Shown here one piece after another: positions 36,214 through 45,176 of a DNA stretch of 64,000 bases. Under the pieces are notes generated by a model. It saw only the letters and a list, made by a program, of their open reading frames with translations. It was not told the DNA's origin and did no database searches. The position numbers were made by a program, and so were the translations under genes. Source of the stretch: Methylorubrum thiocyanatum (GTDB taxonomy: Bacteria; Pseudomonadota; Alphaproteobacteria; Rhizobiales; Beijerinckiaceae); the NCBI GenBank assembly GCA_014138645.1, contig JACJIB010000001.1:186001-250000 (forward strand), in the 5' to 3' direction. The first letter of the stretch is position 1; each line of letters opens with the position of its first letter.

Positions 36214-37341
36214 ATGGCGAGGGGATCGGGTGTGGGTGAGGAACGAACGCCGTCTCGGGGCCGGATGGAGGGCGCGCGGATCGCGCCCGAGGCGCGGCGC
36301 GGGCGCGGGGCGACGGCCAATCCGGACGGGCGTTTCGAGGCGACCCGGCGCGAGGGTTTCGACGATGGCTGGCCGGAGGAGGCGGCGGGCGCCCGGCGCA
36401 CCGATGTGACGCCGGAGCGCGCCCGCCACATCATCACGCGCAACGCCTCGCCCGACATCTCGTTCGACCGTTCGATCAACCCGTATCGCGGCTGCGAGCA
36501 CGGCTGCATCTACTGCTTCGCCCGGCCGAACCACGGCTATGTCGGCCTCTCGCCGGGGCTCGATTTCGAGACGCGGCTGTTCGCGAAGCCCGACGCGGCG
36601 GCCCTTCTGGAGCGCGAATTGTCGGCTCCCGGCTACCGGCCGCGGACCATCGCGCTCGGGACCGCGACCGACCCCTACCAGCCGATCGAGCGCAGCCACG
36701 GCCTCACCCGTTCCGTGCTGGAGGTGCTGGCCCGCTTCCGCCATCCGGTCGGCATCGTCACCAAGTCGAACCTGATCCTGCGCGACCGCGACCTCCTCGC
36801 GGCGATGGCGGCGCAGGATCTCGTGAAAGTGGCGATCTCGGTCACCACCCTCGATCCGGATCTGGCCCGCCGCATGGAGCCCCGCGCGCCGCATCCGCGC
36901 AAGCGCCTGGAGGCGATCCGCGCCTTGAGCGAAGCGGGCGTGCCGGTGATGGTGCTGACCGCTCCCGTCATCCCCTCGCTCAACGATCACGAGATCGAGG
37001 CGATCCTGGAAGCGGCCCGGGCGGCGGGGGCGCGGGAGGCCGGCTACGTGCTGCTGCGCCTGCCGCACGAACTCGACGACCTCGTCGGCGACTGGTTCAC
37101 CGAGCATTATCCGGGGCGGAAGGCGCATGTCTTCTCGCTCCTGAGCGGGGCCCGCGGCGGCAAGACCTACGACGCCGCCTTCGGCACCCGCATGATCGGC
37201 CAGGGCCCCTACGCCGATCTGATCCGAAGCCGGTTCGCCCTGGCCAAGCGCCGCCTCGGCTACTCCGACGAGCCACTCCGCCAGACGACGGCGCTGTTTC
37301 GCAGGCCGGAGGCGGCGGGGGACCAACTCGCGCTGTTTTGA
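36214..37341 (+). CDS. PA0069-family radical SAM protein
   Basis: The 375-residue protein starts MARGSGVGEERTP with GGAG about 10 bp upstream. After a basic and disordered N-terminus comes the conserved RNASPDISFDRSINPYRGC leading into the iron-sulfur motif CEHGCIYCFARP (CxxxCxxC, about residue 97). Further motifs are TIALGTATDPYQPIE, VGIVTKSNLILRD, KVAISVTTLDP and LTAPVIPSLND. Family members resemble spore photoproduct lyase, and the function is unknown. Upstream in-frame ATGs fall in poorly conserved sequence. Confidence 0.88.
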   Translation: MARGSGVGEERTPSRGRMEGARIAPEARRGRGATANPDGRFEATRREGFDDGWPEEAAGARRTDVTPERARHIITRNASPDISFDRSINPYRGCEHGCIYCFARPNHGYVGLSPGLDFETRLFAKPDAAALLERELSAPGYRPRTIALGTATDPYQPIERSHGLTRSVLEVLARFRHPVGIVTKSNLILRDRDLLAAMAAQDLVKVAISVTTLDPDLARRMEPRAPHPRKRLEAIRALSEAGVPVMVLTAPVIPSLNDHEIEAILEAARAAGAREAGYVLLRLPHELDDLVGDWFTEHYPGRKAHVFSLLSGARGGKTYDAAFGTRMIGQGPYADLIRSRFALAKRRLGYSDEPLRQTTALFRRPEAAGDQLALF

Positions 37342-37360
37342 GGGCACTGCGTGTTGAGAG

Positions 37361-37393
37361 TGCCTCCCTTTCCCCGCTTGCGGGGAGGGGCAC
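37361..37393. repeat. imperfect C/T-rich palindrome after the radical SAM gene
   Basis: CCCCGC-TT-GCGGGG with extension on both sides. It resembles the hairpin at 4779-4808 and probably belongs to the same dispersed family. It lies between convergent genes. Confidence 0.5.
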
Positions 37394-37394
37394 T

Positions 37395-38093
37395 TCAGTC
37401 GTTGGAGCTACGTGACGAACCTGACACGACGCCCGCGGCCGCGAAGCGTCCCGTGAAGCTCACGCGGTGATGCGGGCTGCGCCCTTGCGCGGTCAGCCCT
37501 GCGAGGTGGGCGGCGGTGCCGTAGCCGGCATTGCGCTCCCAGGCATAGGCCGGGTGTCGCAGCGCCAGCCGGCGCATCAGGTCGTCGCGACACGTCTTCG
37601 CGACGATGGAGGCGGCGGCGATCTGCGGCACGAGACGGTCGCCGCCCACCACCGCGCGGCAGGGCTGGACCAGGCCGGGAATCGCGTCGCGCCCGTCCAC
37701 CAGCACGGCGGCGTCGAGGCCGAGCCCGGCGACCGCCCGGCGCATGGCATCGAGGGTCGCCCCGCGTACGTTCACCCGGTCCACCAAGGCCCGCGAGCCC
37801 GCCGCGAGCGAGACCCGCGCATGCGCCCGGATCAGCGGCGTCAGAGCCTCGCGGGTCGCGCGGTCGAGACGCTTGCTGTCGTCGAGCCGGGCCAGGATCT
37901 CCGCGGGAAAGGCGAGGGGATCGAACCAGACCGCGGCCACCATCACCGGCCCGCACAGGGCGCCGCGCCCGACCTCGTCGCAGCCGATCACCGCCGGATA
38001 GGTCGCCGCGCGCGCCGGATCGAACGGGCGCAGGGCTTTCGGGGGCAAGGTTTTGGGAGACGGGGCTTGTGTGGGTTTCGGTCGAGGGGCCAT
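37395..38093 (-). CDS. rnhB: ribonuclease HII
   Basis: RNase HII cuts the RNA strand of RNA-DNA hybrids and removes misincorporated ribonucleotides. The 232-residue protein starts MAPRPKPTQAP (an ATG 12 codons upstream is less likely). The active-site motif VIGCDEVGRGALCGPV is at about residues 37-52. DSKRLDRATREAL, the catalytic Asp in VLVDGRDAIPG, and AAASIVAKTCRDDLM follow, all in family order. The N-terminal 30 residues are Pro-rich and probably disordered. It overlaps no neighbour. Confidence 0.94.
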   Translation of the reverse strand: MAPRPKPTQAPSPKTLPPKALRPFDPARAATYPAVIGCDEVGRGALCGPVMVAAVWFDPLAFPAEILARLDDSKRLDRATREALTPLIRAHARVSLAAGSRALVDRVNVRGATLDAMRRAVAGLGLDAAVLVDGRDAIPGLVQPCRAVVGGDRLVPQIAAASIVAKTCRDDLMRRLALRHPAYAWERNAGYGTAAHLAGLTAQGRSPHHRVSFTGRFAAAGVVSGSSRSSND

Positions 38094-38180
38094 GGCGCGG
38101 ACCCTCGCATCCCCGCGCGTGCCCGTCATCCCGCGGGCGGCGAACGCCCTGCGGACAAGGAGGGCTGTGACGGAAAAGAA

Positions 38181-39257
38181 TCAGCCCGGGCGGGGCAGGG
38201 CGGCACCGTTCGGGGGGCGGGCGGCGCGGTGCATCGGCCCGAGCGCGTGGGCGGTCGCGATGTTGTCGTAGAACTGGCGCGCGCTCTCACTCCAAGTGTA
38301 GCGCAGGGCCTCCGCCCGGCAGCGCTCCCGCGGGATCGCGAGCGCGGCGAGAGCGGCGGCGCGCAGATCCGTGTCGAGGGCGCCGGCCCCCGTACCGCCG
38401 ATGACGTCGAGCGGACCGGTGACGGGGAAGGCCGCGACCGGCAGGCCCGAGGCCAGGGCTTCGAGCAGCACGATGCCGAAGGTGTCGGTGAGGCTCGGGA
38501 ACACGAAGGCATCGGCGCCGGCATAGACCCGCGCCAGCGCCTCGCCGGTGAGCGCGCCGAGGAAATGGGCGTCGGGCGCCAGCGCCTGGAGCCGGGCCCG
38601 ATCCGGTCCGTCGCCGACCACCACCTTGGAGCCCGGCAGGTCGAGGGCGAGGAAGGCAGCGAGATTCTTCTCCACCGCCAGCCGCCCGACCGAGAGGAAG
38701 ATCGGCCGGGGCAGGTGCGGAAAGAGGTCGGCTCCGGTGTCCTCGCCGCGGGGGCGGAACAGGTCGGTGTCGACGCCCCGGGTCCAGCGCATCAGGCGGG
38801 TGAAGCCGCGGCCCGCAAGCTCCCGCTCCAGCGAGGGCGTGCTGACCATGGTGCCGCTCGCCGCGGCGTGGAAGCGGCGCAGCCACGCGTAGCTCCAGGC
38901 CTCCGGCACGGGGGCGCGGGCGGCGAGATATTCGGGGAAGCGGGTGTGGTAGCTCGTGGTGAAGGCCTGCCCGCGGGCGAGGCAGGCGGCGCGCACGGCG
39001 TGGCCGATCGGCCCCTCGGTGGCGATGTGCACGTGGGTCGGGGCGATCTGCTCCCAGCGGGCGAGCACCCGGCCCCGCGTGACGAGGGAGAGCCGGATCT
39101 CGGAATAGCCCGGCATCGGCAGCGAGGCGAAGTCGGCCGGCGTCAGCATCAGCGGCTCGACGCCGAGGCCGGCGGCGGCCTCGGCCATGCGCTCCACGGA
39201 GCGGACCACGCCGTTGACCTGCGGGTGCCACGCATCGGTGGCGAGCAGCAGCCTCAT
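38181..39257 (-). CDS. GT4-family glycosyltransferase (alpha-mannosyltransferase-like)
   Basis: The 358-residue protein starts MRLLLATDAWHPQVNGVVRSV, the standard N-terminal pattern of GT4 enzymes acting on lipids. HIATEGPIGHAVRAAC and FTTSYHTRFPEYLAAR follow in the acceptor domain. The donor domain has FLSVGRLAVEKNL and FVFPSLTDTFGIVLLEALASGLPVAA, where the ExxxxxxxE donor motif reads TFGIVLLEA. Relatives transfer mannose or other sugars to glycerolipids. It is followed upstream by an LpxH-like phosphoesterase on the same strand; the pair probably belongs to membrane-lipid glycosylation. Confidence 0.85.
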   Translation of the reverse strand: MRLLLATDAWHPQVNGVVRSVERMAEAAAGLGVEPLMLTPADFASLPMPGYSEIRLSLVTRGRVLARWEQIAPTHVHIATEGPIGHAVRAACLARGQAFTTSYHTRFPEYLAARAPVPEAWSYAWLRRFHAAASGTMVSTPSLERELAGRGFTRLMRWTRGVDTDLFRPRGEDTGADLFPHLPRPIFLSVGRLAVEKNLAAFLALDLPGSKVVVGDGPDRARLQALAPDAHFLGALTGEALARVYAGADAFVFPSLTDTFGIVLLEALASGLPVAAFPVTGPLDVIGGTGAGALDTDLRAAALAALAIPRERCRAEALRYTWSESARQFYDNIATAHALGPMHRAARPPNGAALPRPG

Positions 39258-39288
39258 TCCGGCCTCATGGGGGATCTCATCGCTCGGC

Positions 39289-40101
39289 TCAGGCGACGGC
39301 GCGGCGGATCTCGGGCTCGAAGCTCTCCGCGGCGCGGCGCTCGCGCAGCATGGTCGGGTAGTGCAGCACCTCCATCCGGCCGTCGTAATGCTCGACGATG
39401 CCGGTGCAGGATTCCACCCAGTCGCCGGTGTTGAGGTAGGTCAGCCCCTCGACCTCGCGGTGCGCGGCGTGGTGGATGTGGCCGCAGATCACCCCATCCG
39501 CCCCCTGGCGCCGGGCTTCGCTCGCCAGGAAGGTCTCGAACTGGCCGATGAAGTTGACCGCGTTCTTCACCTTGAGCTTCGCCCAAGCCGAGAGCGACCA
39601 GTAGGCCAGTCCGAGGCGGCGGCGCACGCGGTTCACCACCGTGTTGACGGCGAGCGCCGTGGTGTAGGCCCAGTCGCCGAGATGGGCGAGCCACTTGGAG
39701 TGGCGCACCACCATGTCGAACTGGTCGCCGTGGATGACGAGGTAGCGCTTGCCGTCGGCCGCGACGTGGACCCGGCTGTCGGCGATCTCGACGCCGCCGA
39801 AGGTCATGCCGATATAGTCGCGCAGGAACTCGTCGTGGTTGCCGGGCACGTAGACGACGTGGGCGCCTTTGCGCACCTTGCGCAGCAGCTTCTGCACGAC
39901 GTCGTTGTGCGCCTGCGGCCAGTACCAGCCGGAGCGGAGCTGCCAGCCGTCGACGATGTCGCCGACGAGGTAGATCGTGTCGGCATCGACGTCGCGCAGG
40001 AAGTCGAGAAGCAGGGCCGCCTGGCAGCCCTTGGTGCCGAGATGGAGATCGGACAGGAAGAGCGTCCGAACGCGGATGGTCGATTCCGGATCCTGTGACA
40101 C
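39289..40101 (-). CDS. LpxH-like calcineurin-type phosphoesterase (COG2908)
   Basis: The 270-residue protein starts at a GTG at 40101 (SQDPESTIRVRTLFLSDLHLG), preceded by GGGAGCCGGAG. Metallophosphoesterase motifs are FLSDLHLGT, YLVGDIVDGWQ, VPGNHDEFL, VIHGDQFDM and ICGHIHHAAH in the canonical order, and a C-terminal part typical of COG2908. LpxH cleaves UDP-2,3-diacylglucosamine in lipid A synthesis, but members next to lipid glycosyltransferases may have other substrates. It lies 31 bp upstream of the glycosyltransferase. The upstream frame that remains open to 40587 lacks family residues. Confidence 0.85.
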   Translation of the reverse strand: MSQDPESTIRVRTLFLSDLHLGTKGCQAALLLDFLRDVDADTIYLVGDIVDGWQLRSGWYWPQAHNDVVQKLLRKVRKGAHVVYVPGNHDEFLRDYIGMTFGGVEIADSRVHVAADGKRYLVIHGDQFDMVVRHSKWLAHLGDWAYTTALAVNTVVNRVRRRLGLAYWSLSAWAKLKVKNAVNFIGQFETFLASEARRQGADGVICGHIHHAAHREVEGLTYLNTGDWVESCTGIVEHYDGRMEVLHYPTMLRERRAAESFEPEIRRAVA

Positions 40102-40756
40102 TGGCGCTCCGGCTCCCTGCAACCGCCCGCGACGGGGAGAGCCAAAACCCATTCCGATCTCAGTTTGATGACGGGAGGGTGCACCATCGTGCCGCGCCCC
40201 GGTGCGCGCTCCGGTGCGCGCCCTGGGCCGTCCGGCGACCCGGCCGGCCCCGGATGCGCTCTGCCGCAGACCCTGCCCGCGGCCCGTGCATACGAAAATC
40301 TTTTTGTTTTTCAGTTCAGTTTTTTCCGTTTTCCATTCCCTGGCGGGGCGGGCATAACGGCGGCCAAGGTCATCCGCCGCGCGTGCCTCGTGCCGGCGCG
40401 GCAGCACCCGGCAGAGGTGCGGGAATGGCCGCGACGGATGGGAGCGCTGGACAATCAGCGGGAGCGCGCTTGAATGCGGCGCGAAGCTGACGCATCGAGG
40501 GTTCGGTCCTTTGGAGGCGACCGGCGCGGCTGCACGCGCCGCGACGCGAACGGCATGCTGGCCGCTTCGCCGCTCCGGGACGATCAACGATCCGACATCG
40601 CAGTGCTATGGTCCCGGCCCGCGGGAGGCCTTTTCGCGGACAGCGGCGAGGCTTGAAGACGTTTCGCGGCGGGCTCGCACCCGCTACCAGAACCGGGCGG
40701 GATCGCGGCCACGAAGGCCTAACCTGCCCAGAACGACTTGATTGGAGGAAATTCTC
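40102..40756. other. divergent intergenic region upstream of sga
   Basis: This 655-bp stretch lies between the LpxH-like gene (leftward) and the serine-cycle operon (rightward). It includes an unusual A/T-rich block at about 40287-40345 (TTTTTG and TTTTTT tracts with a repeated TTCAG), standing out from the GC-rich surroundings. In M. extorquens the sga promoter is activated by the LysR-type regulator QscR. A T-N11-A dyad CAT-N9-ATG is present near 40597, but no single site can be chosen. No gene is apparent. Confidence 0.5.
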
Positions 40757-41965
40757 ATGGCGGCAACGAGACGTCCGGGACGCAACCACCTGTTCGTTCC
40801 CGGTCCGACCAACATCCCGGACCGGGTGATGCGCGCCATGATGGTGCAGTCCGAGGATCACCGCTCGGTCGATTTCCCGTCCCTGACGAAGCCGCTGTTC
40901 GAGGACACCAAGAAGGTGTTCGGCTCGACCGAGGGCACGATCTTCCTGTTCCCGGCCTCCGGCACCGGCATCTGGGAATCGGCGCTGACCAACACCCTCG
41001 CCCGCGGCGACAAGGTGCTGACCTCGCGCTACGGCCAGTTCAGCCATCTCTGGATCGACATGGCCCAGCGCCTCGGCCTGGACGTGATCGTCCAGGAGGA
41101 GGAGTGGGGCACCGGCGCCAAGCCCGAGAAGATCGAGGAGGCCCTGCGCGCCGATAAGAATCATGAGATCAAGGCCGTCATGGTGGTCCATAACGAGACC
41201 GCGACCGGCGTGACCTCGAACATCGGCGCCGTGCGCAAGGCGATCGACGCCGCCAGCCACCCGGCCATGCTGTTCGTCGACGGCGTGTCCTCGATCGGCT
41301 CGCTGCCGTTCTACGCCGACGAGTGGAAGGTCGATTGCGCCATCGCCGGCTCCCAGAAGGGCCTGATGCTGCCCGCCGGCCTCGGCGTGATCTGCGTCAG
41401 CCAGAAGGCGCTCAAGGCCGCCGAAGGCCAGTCCGGCCGCAACGACCGGCTCGCCCGCGTCTACTTCGATTGGGAAGACCACAAGAAGCAGAACCCGTCC
41501 GGCTACTTCCCCTACACCCCGCCGCTGCCGCTGCTCTACGGCCTGCGCGAAGCCCTCGCCTGCCTGTTCGAGGAAGGCCTGGAGAACGTCTACCACCGCC
41601 ACGCCGTGCTCGGCGAGGCGACCCGCCAGGCCGTCGCGGCCTGGGGCCTGAAGACCTGCGCCAAGTCGCCGGAGTGGAACTCCGACACCGTCACCGCCAT
41701 CCTGGCGCCCGAGGGTGTGGACGCGGCCAAGATCATCAAGCACGCCTATGTGCGCTACAACCTCGCGCTCGGCGCCGGGCTCTCGCAGGTCGCGGGCAAG
41801 GTGTTCCGCATCGGCCATGTCGGTGACCTGAACGAGCTGTCCCTGCTCGGCGCGATCGCCGGTGCCGAGATGTCGCTGCTCGACAACGGCGTGAACGTGA
41901 CGCCGGGTTCGGGCGTGGCCGCGGCCTCCAGCTACCTGCGCGAGAACCCCCTCTCGAAGTCCTGA
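40757..41965 (+). CDS. sga: serine-glyoxylate aminotransferase
   Basis: Sga moves the amino group of serine to glyoxylate, giving hydroxypyruvate and glycine, the entry step of the serine cycle. The 402-residue protein starts MAATRRPGRNHLFVPGPTNIP and has the PLP-binding Lys201 in AIAGSQKGLMLPAG, the class V motif LFVDGVSSIGSLPF, and ALGAGLSQVAGKVFRIGHVGD near the C-terminus. The start is fixed by GGAGGAAA about 7 bp upstream. It is the first gene of sga-hprA-mtdA-fch. A 10-bp hairpin without a T-tract follows the stop. Confidence 0.96.
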   Translation: MAATRRPGRNHLFVPGPTNIPDRVMRAMMVQSEDHRSVDFPSLTKPLFEDTKKVFGSTEGTIFLFPASGTGIWESALTNTLARGDKVLTSRYGQFSHLWIDMAQRLGLDVIVQEEEWGTGAKPEKIEEALRADKNHEIKAVMVVHNETATGVTSNIGAVRKAIDAASHPAMLFVDGVSSIGSLPFYADEWKVDCAIAGSQKGLMLPAGLGVICVSQKALKAAEGQSGRNDRLARVYFDWEDHKKQNPSGYFPYTPPLPLLYGLREALACLFEEGLENVYHRHAVLGEATRQAVAAWGLKTCAKSPEWNSDTVTAILAPEGVDAAKIIKHAYVRYNLALGAGLSQVAGKVFRIGHVGDLNELSLLGAIAGAEMSLLDNGVNVTPGSGVAAASSYLRENPLSKS

Positions 41966-41974
41966 TTTTTGGTG

Positions 41975-42001
41975 AGCGGCGCCGGTTCCAACGGCGCCGC
42001 T
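41975..42001 (+). other. intergenic hairpin between sga and hprA
   Basis: AGCGGCGCCG and its exact complement enclose a 7-base loop. There is no T-tract, so it is more likely a transcript-processing or stabilising hairpin than a full terminator. It could lower downstream expression relative to sga. Confidence 0.6.
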
Positions 42002-42128
42002 TCCGCTAAGGTGAGAAAGGCGCCCCGCGGACGGTCCGGCTTGCCGGTGCCGACGCGGGAGACGCTTCGAGACAGTGAGGAAACGGGGCCGGCGTTACGC
42101 CCGCCGGTCGATCCGGAAGGGGTCCAGA

Positions 42129-43073
42129 ATGGCAAAGAAAGTCGTCTTCCTCGATCGCGAGTCGCTCGATGCGACCGTGCGCGAATTCAACTTCCCGCAC
42201 GAGTACAAGGAATACGAGTCGACCTGGACGCCGGAGGAGATCGTCGAGCGCCTCCAGGGCGCCGAGATCGCGCTGATCAACAAGGTGCCGATGCGCGCCG
42301 ACACGCTGAAGCAGCTTCCCGACCTGAAGCTGATCGCGGTGGCCGCCACAGGCACGGACGTCGTCGACAAGGCCGCGGCGAAAGCCCAGGGCATCACGGT
42401 CGTCAACATCCGCAACTACGCCTTCAACACCGTGCCCGAGCACGTCGTCGGCCTGATGTTCGCCCTGCGCCGGGCGATCGTGCCCTACGCCAATTCCGTC
42501 CGCCGGGGTGATTGGAACAAGTCGAAGCAGTTCTGCTACTTCGATTACCCGATCTACGACATCGCCGGCTCGACGCTCGGCATCATCGGCTACGGGGCGC
42601 TGGGCAAGTCGATCGCCAAGCGGGCCGAGGCGCTCGGCATGAAGGTGCTGGCCTTCGACGTCTTCCCGCAGGACGGGCTCGTCGATCTCGACACGATCCT
42701 CACCCAGTCCGACGTGATCACGCTGCACGTGCCGCTGACCCCCGACACCAAGAACATGATCGGGGCCGAGCAGCTCAAGAAGATGAAGAAGTCCGCGATC
42801 CTCATCAACACGGCCCGCGGCGGGCTGGTGGACGAGGCGGCCCTCCTCCAGGCGCTCAAGGACGGCACCATCGGCGGCGCCGGCTTCGACGTGGTGGCCC
42901 AGGAGCCTCCGAAGGACGGCAACATCCTGTGCGAGGCCGACCTGCCGAACCTGATCGTCACCCCGCACGTCGCTTGGGCGAGCAAGGAGGCGATGCAGAT
43001 CCTCGCCGACCAGCTCGTGGACAACGTCGAGGCGTTCGTGGCGGGCAAGCCGCAGAACGTCGTCGAGGCGTAA
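42129..43073 (+). CDS. hprA: hydroxypyruvate reductase (NAD(P)H)
   Basis: HprA reduces hydroxypyruvate to D-glycerate in the serine cycle. The 314-residue D-2-hydroxyacid dehydrogenase starts MAKKVVFLDRESL. It has the nucleotide-binding GIIGYGALGKSIAKRAE (about residues 151-167), LINTARGGLVDEAAL with the catalytic Arg, the Glu in VVAQEPPKDGN, and the catalytic His in IVTPHVAWASKEAM. The ATG at 42129 follows AAGGGG. It is second in the operon, 163 bp after sga, the gap holding the hairpin. Confidence 0.96.
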   Translation: MAKKVVFLDRESLDATVREFNFPHEYKEYESTWTPEEIVERLQGAEIALINKVPMRADTLKQLPDLKLIAVAATGTDVVDKAAAKAQGITVVNIRNYAFNTVPEHVVGLMFALRRAIVPYANSVRRGDWNKSKQFCYFDYPIYDIAGSTLGIIGYGALGKSIAKRAEALGMKVLAFDVFPQDGLVDLDTILTQSDVITLHVPLTPDTKNMIGAEQLKKMKKSAILINTARGGLVDEAALLQALKDGTIGGAGFDVVAQEPPKDGNILCEADLPNLIVTPHVAWASKEAMQILADQLVDNVEAFVAGKPQNVVEA

Positions 43074-43080
43074 GGGCGGC

Positions 43081-43205
43081 CCACCCGGTCGCCAGTCCGG
43101 GGCCGCGCAGCGGAACCCGGACTCCACGACGCGGCATGACGGATCGCTGCTCGTCGTCGCATCGAGGGTGGATTCCGGATTCGCTGATCAGCGCCCCGGA
43201 ATGAC
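43081..43205. repeat. dispersed repeat sequence between hprA and mtdA
   Basis: The stretch includes AGTCCGGGGCCGC near the left end and GCGCCCCGGAATGACGGG near the right end, forming partial inverted arms. The ATTCCGG...ATGACGGG pattern is a common extragenic repeat in Methylobacterium and Rhizobiales, as I recall. No coding potential was seen. Confidence 0.5.
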
Positions 43206-43282
43206 GGGTTTGAATGGGTGGCCCCGGTGCCACTTAAGGAAGCGCTCCGCGCCGCGCGCGGACACGGGATCTCAGAGGAACC

Positions 43283-44149
43283 ATGTCCAAGAAGCTTCTC
43301 TTCCAGTTCGACACCGATCCCACGCCGAGCGTGTTCGACGTCGTCGTCGGCTATGACGGCGGTGCCGACCACATCACCGGCTACGGCAACGTCACGCCCG
43401 ACAATGTCGGCGCCTATGTCGACGGCACGATCTACACCCGCGGCGGCAAGGAGAAGCAGTCGACGGCGATCTTCGTCGGCGGCGGCGACATGGCTGCCGG
43501 CGAGCGGGTGTTCGAGGCGGTGAAGAAGCGCTTCTTCGGCCCGTTCCGCGTCTCCTGCATGCTGGATTCGAACGGCTCCAACACCACCGCCGCGGCCGGC
43601 GTGGCGCTCGTCGTCAAGGCGGCGGGCGGCTCGGTCAAGGGCAAGAAGGCCGTGGTGCTCGCGGGCACCGGCCCGGTCGGCATGCGCTCGGCGGCGCTGC
43701 TCGCCGGCGAGGGCGCCGAGGTCGTGCTGTGCGGGCGCAAGCTCGACAAGGCGCAGGCCGCAGCCGATTCCGTGAACAAGCGCTTCAAGGTGAACGTCAC
43801 CGCGGCCGAGACCCCGGACGACGCCTCGCGCTCGGAGGTGATCAAGGGCGCCCATCTCGTCTTCACCGCCGGTGCGATCGGCCTCGAACTGCTGCCGCAG
43901 GCGGCGTGGCAGAACGAGAGTTCGGTCGAGATCGTGGCCGACTACAACGCCCAGCCGCCGCTGGGCATCGGCGGGATCGACGCGACCGACAAGGGCAAGG
44001 AGTATGGCGGAAAGCGCGCCTTCGGTGCGCTCGGCATCGGCGGCTTGAAGCTCAAGCTGCACCGCGCCTGCATAGCCAAGCTGTTCGAGTCGAGCGAAGG
44101 CGTCTTCGACGCCGAGGAGATCTACAAGCTCGCCAAGGAAATGGCCTGA
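43283..44149 (+). CDS. mtdA: NADP-dependent methylene-tetrahydromethanopterin/methylene-tetrahydrofolate dehydrogenase MtdA
   Basis: MtdA interconverts methylene- and methenyl-tetrahydrofolate (and the H4MPT forms) with NADP+, placing C1 units at the branch between oxidation and assimilation. The 288-residue protein starts MSKKLLFQFDTDPTPSVFD and matches the enzyme in length and in KQSTAIFVGGGDMAAGE, GSNTTAAAGVALVVKA and the Rossmann segment VVLAGTGPVGMRSAALLA followed by VLCGRKLDKAQ (the Arg and Lys suit NADP). AGAGGA precedes the ATG. It is third in the operon and 84 bp before fch. Confidence 0.96.
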   Translation: MSKKLLFQFDTDPTPSVFDVVVGYDGGADHITGYGNVTPDNVGAYVDGTIYTRGGKEKQSTAIFVGGGDMAAGERVFEAVKKRFFGPFRVSCMLDSNGSNTTAAAGVALVVKAAGGSVKGKKAVVLAGTGPVGMRSAALLAGEGAEVVLCGRKLDKAQAAADSVNKRFKVNVTAAETPDDASRSEVIKGAHLVFTAGAIGLELLPQAAWQNESSVEIVADYNAQPPLGIGGIDATDKGKEYGGKRAFGALGIGGLKLKLHRACIAKLFESSEGVFDAEEIYKLAKEMA

Positions 44150-44233
44150 CGCTCCACGGACGATCCGGGCGGCGCTGGTCTCGGGCCGGCGCCGCTCATG
44201 CAAATCAACAAGAACCGACAGGGCAAGGAAGCC

Positions 44234-44860
44234 ATGGCCGCGAACGAGACGATCGAAACCTTCCTCGACGGTCTGGCGAGTTCGGCCCCGACCCCCGGCG
44301 GCGGCGGGGCCGCCGCGATCTCCGGCGCCATGGGCGCGGCTCTGGTCTCGATGGTCTGCAACCTCACCATCGGCAAGAAGAAGTACGTCGAGGTCGAGGC
44401 CGACCTGAAGCAGGTGCTGGAGAAGTCCGAGGCTCTGCGGAAGACCCTCACCGGCATGATCGCCGACGACGTCGAGGCCTTTGACGCGGTGATGGGCGCC
44501 TACGGGCTGCCGAAGACCACCGACGAGGAGAAGGCGGCGCGTGCGGCCAAGATCCAACAGGTTCTCAAGACCGCGACCGACGTGCCGCTCGCCTGCTGCC
44601 GCGTCTGCCGCGAAGTGATCGATCTGGCCGAGATCGCCGCCGAGAAGGGCAATCTCAACGTGATCTCGGATGCCGGTGTCGCCGTGCTCTCCGCCTATGC
44701 CGGTCTGCGCTCGGCGGCGCTCAACGTCTACGTCAACGCCAAGGGCCTGGACGACCGCGCCTTCGCCGAGGAGCGGCTGAAGGAACTGGAATCCCTGCTC
44801 GCCGAGGCTGGCGCGATCAACGAGCGCGTCTATGCGGTCGTGAAGGCCAAGGTGAACTGA
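44234..44860 (+). CDS. fch: methenyl-tetrahydrofolate cyclohydrolase Fch
   Basis: Fch converts methenyl- to formyl-tetrahydrofolate and works with MtdA. The 208-residue helical protein starts MAANETIETFLDGLASSAPTPGGGG, a cyclodeaminase/cyclohydrolase-family N-terminus with PTPGGGGAAAISGAMG (about 19-34). It continues with LTIGKKKYVEVE, MIADDVEAFDAVMGAY and NLNVISDAGVAVLSAYAGL, all typical of FTCD-like enzymes. The start at 44234 gives the known length; an earlier ATG 12 codons upstream exists. It is the last gene of the first serine-cycle block. Confidence 0.95.
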   Translation: MAANETIETFLDGLASSAPTPGGGGAAAISGAMGAALVSMVCNLTIGKKKYVEVEADLKQVLEKSEALRKTLTGMIADDVEAFDAVMGAYGLPKTTDEEKAARAAKIQQVLKTATDVPLACCRVCREVIDLAEIAAEKGNLNVISDAGVAVLSAYAGLRSAALNVYVNAKGLDDRAFAEERLKELESLLAEAGAINERVYAVVKAKVN

Positions 44861-45015
44861 GACCTACGCGTCCTCCCGCCGTCCTCGTGGGCGGACGCGA
44901 AGCGATCCAGGGACGCGACGGAGTTCGGAGACGGCGGAGCCCTGACTTGCTTCGGCTCCGCCTTGCAATGACGGGGCGCAAGAACCGAGAGCCGATCTCC
45001 GCCGTCCAACCCTGC

Positions 45016-45122
45016 CCCTCATCCTGAGGTCCCGCGAAGCGGCCTTAAAGGATGCTCCAGGGCCCGCGCGCTTTCCGGACGCTCCTTCGAGGCCCGCTCA
45101 CGCGGGCACCTCAGGATGAGGG
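45016..45122. repeat. 107-bp inverted-repeat element, copy 1
   Basis: CCCTCATCCTGAGGT at the left end pairs exactly with ACCTCAGGATGAGGG at the right end. The inside contains GCGGCC...AGGATGCTCCAG and CTCCTTCGAGG. A second copy with the same ends and near-identical length occurs at 47435-47542. These are known as dispersed palindromic elements in Rhizobiales. Confidence 0.85.
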
Positions 45123-45176
45123 CGAGGGCAGGACGCGCGTTGATACACCCGGTGCCCGCGCCGCGCGATCCTCAGT

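Noticed and set aside
40370..41818. 482-codon minus-strand frame overlapping sga and its promoter
   Set aside because: It is antisense to the well-supported sga gene and has no family features.
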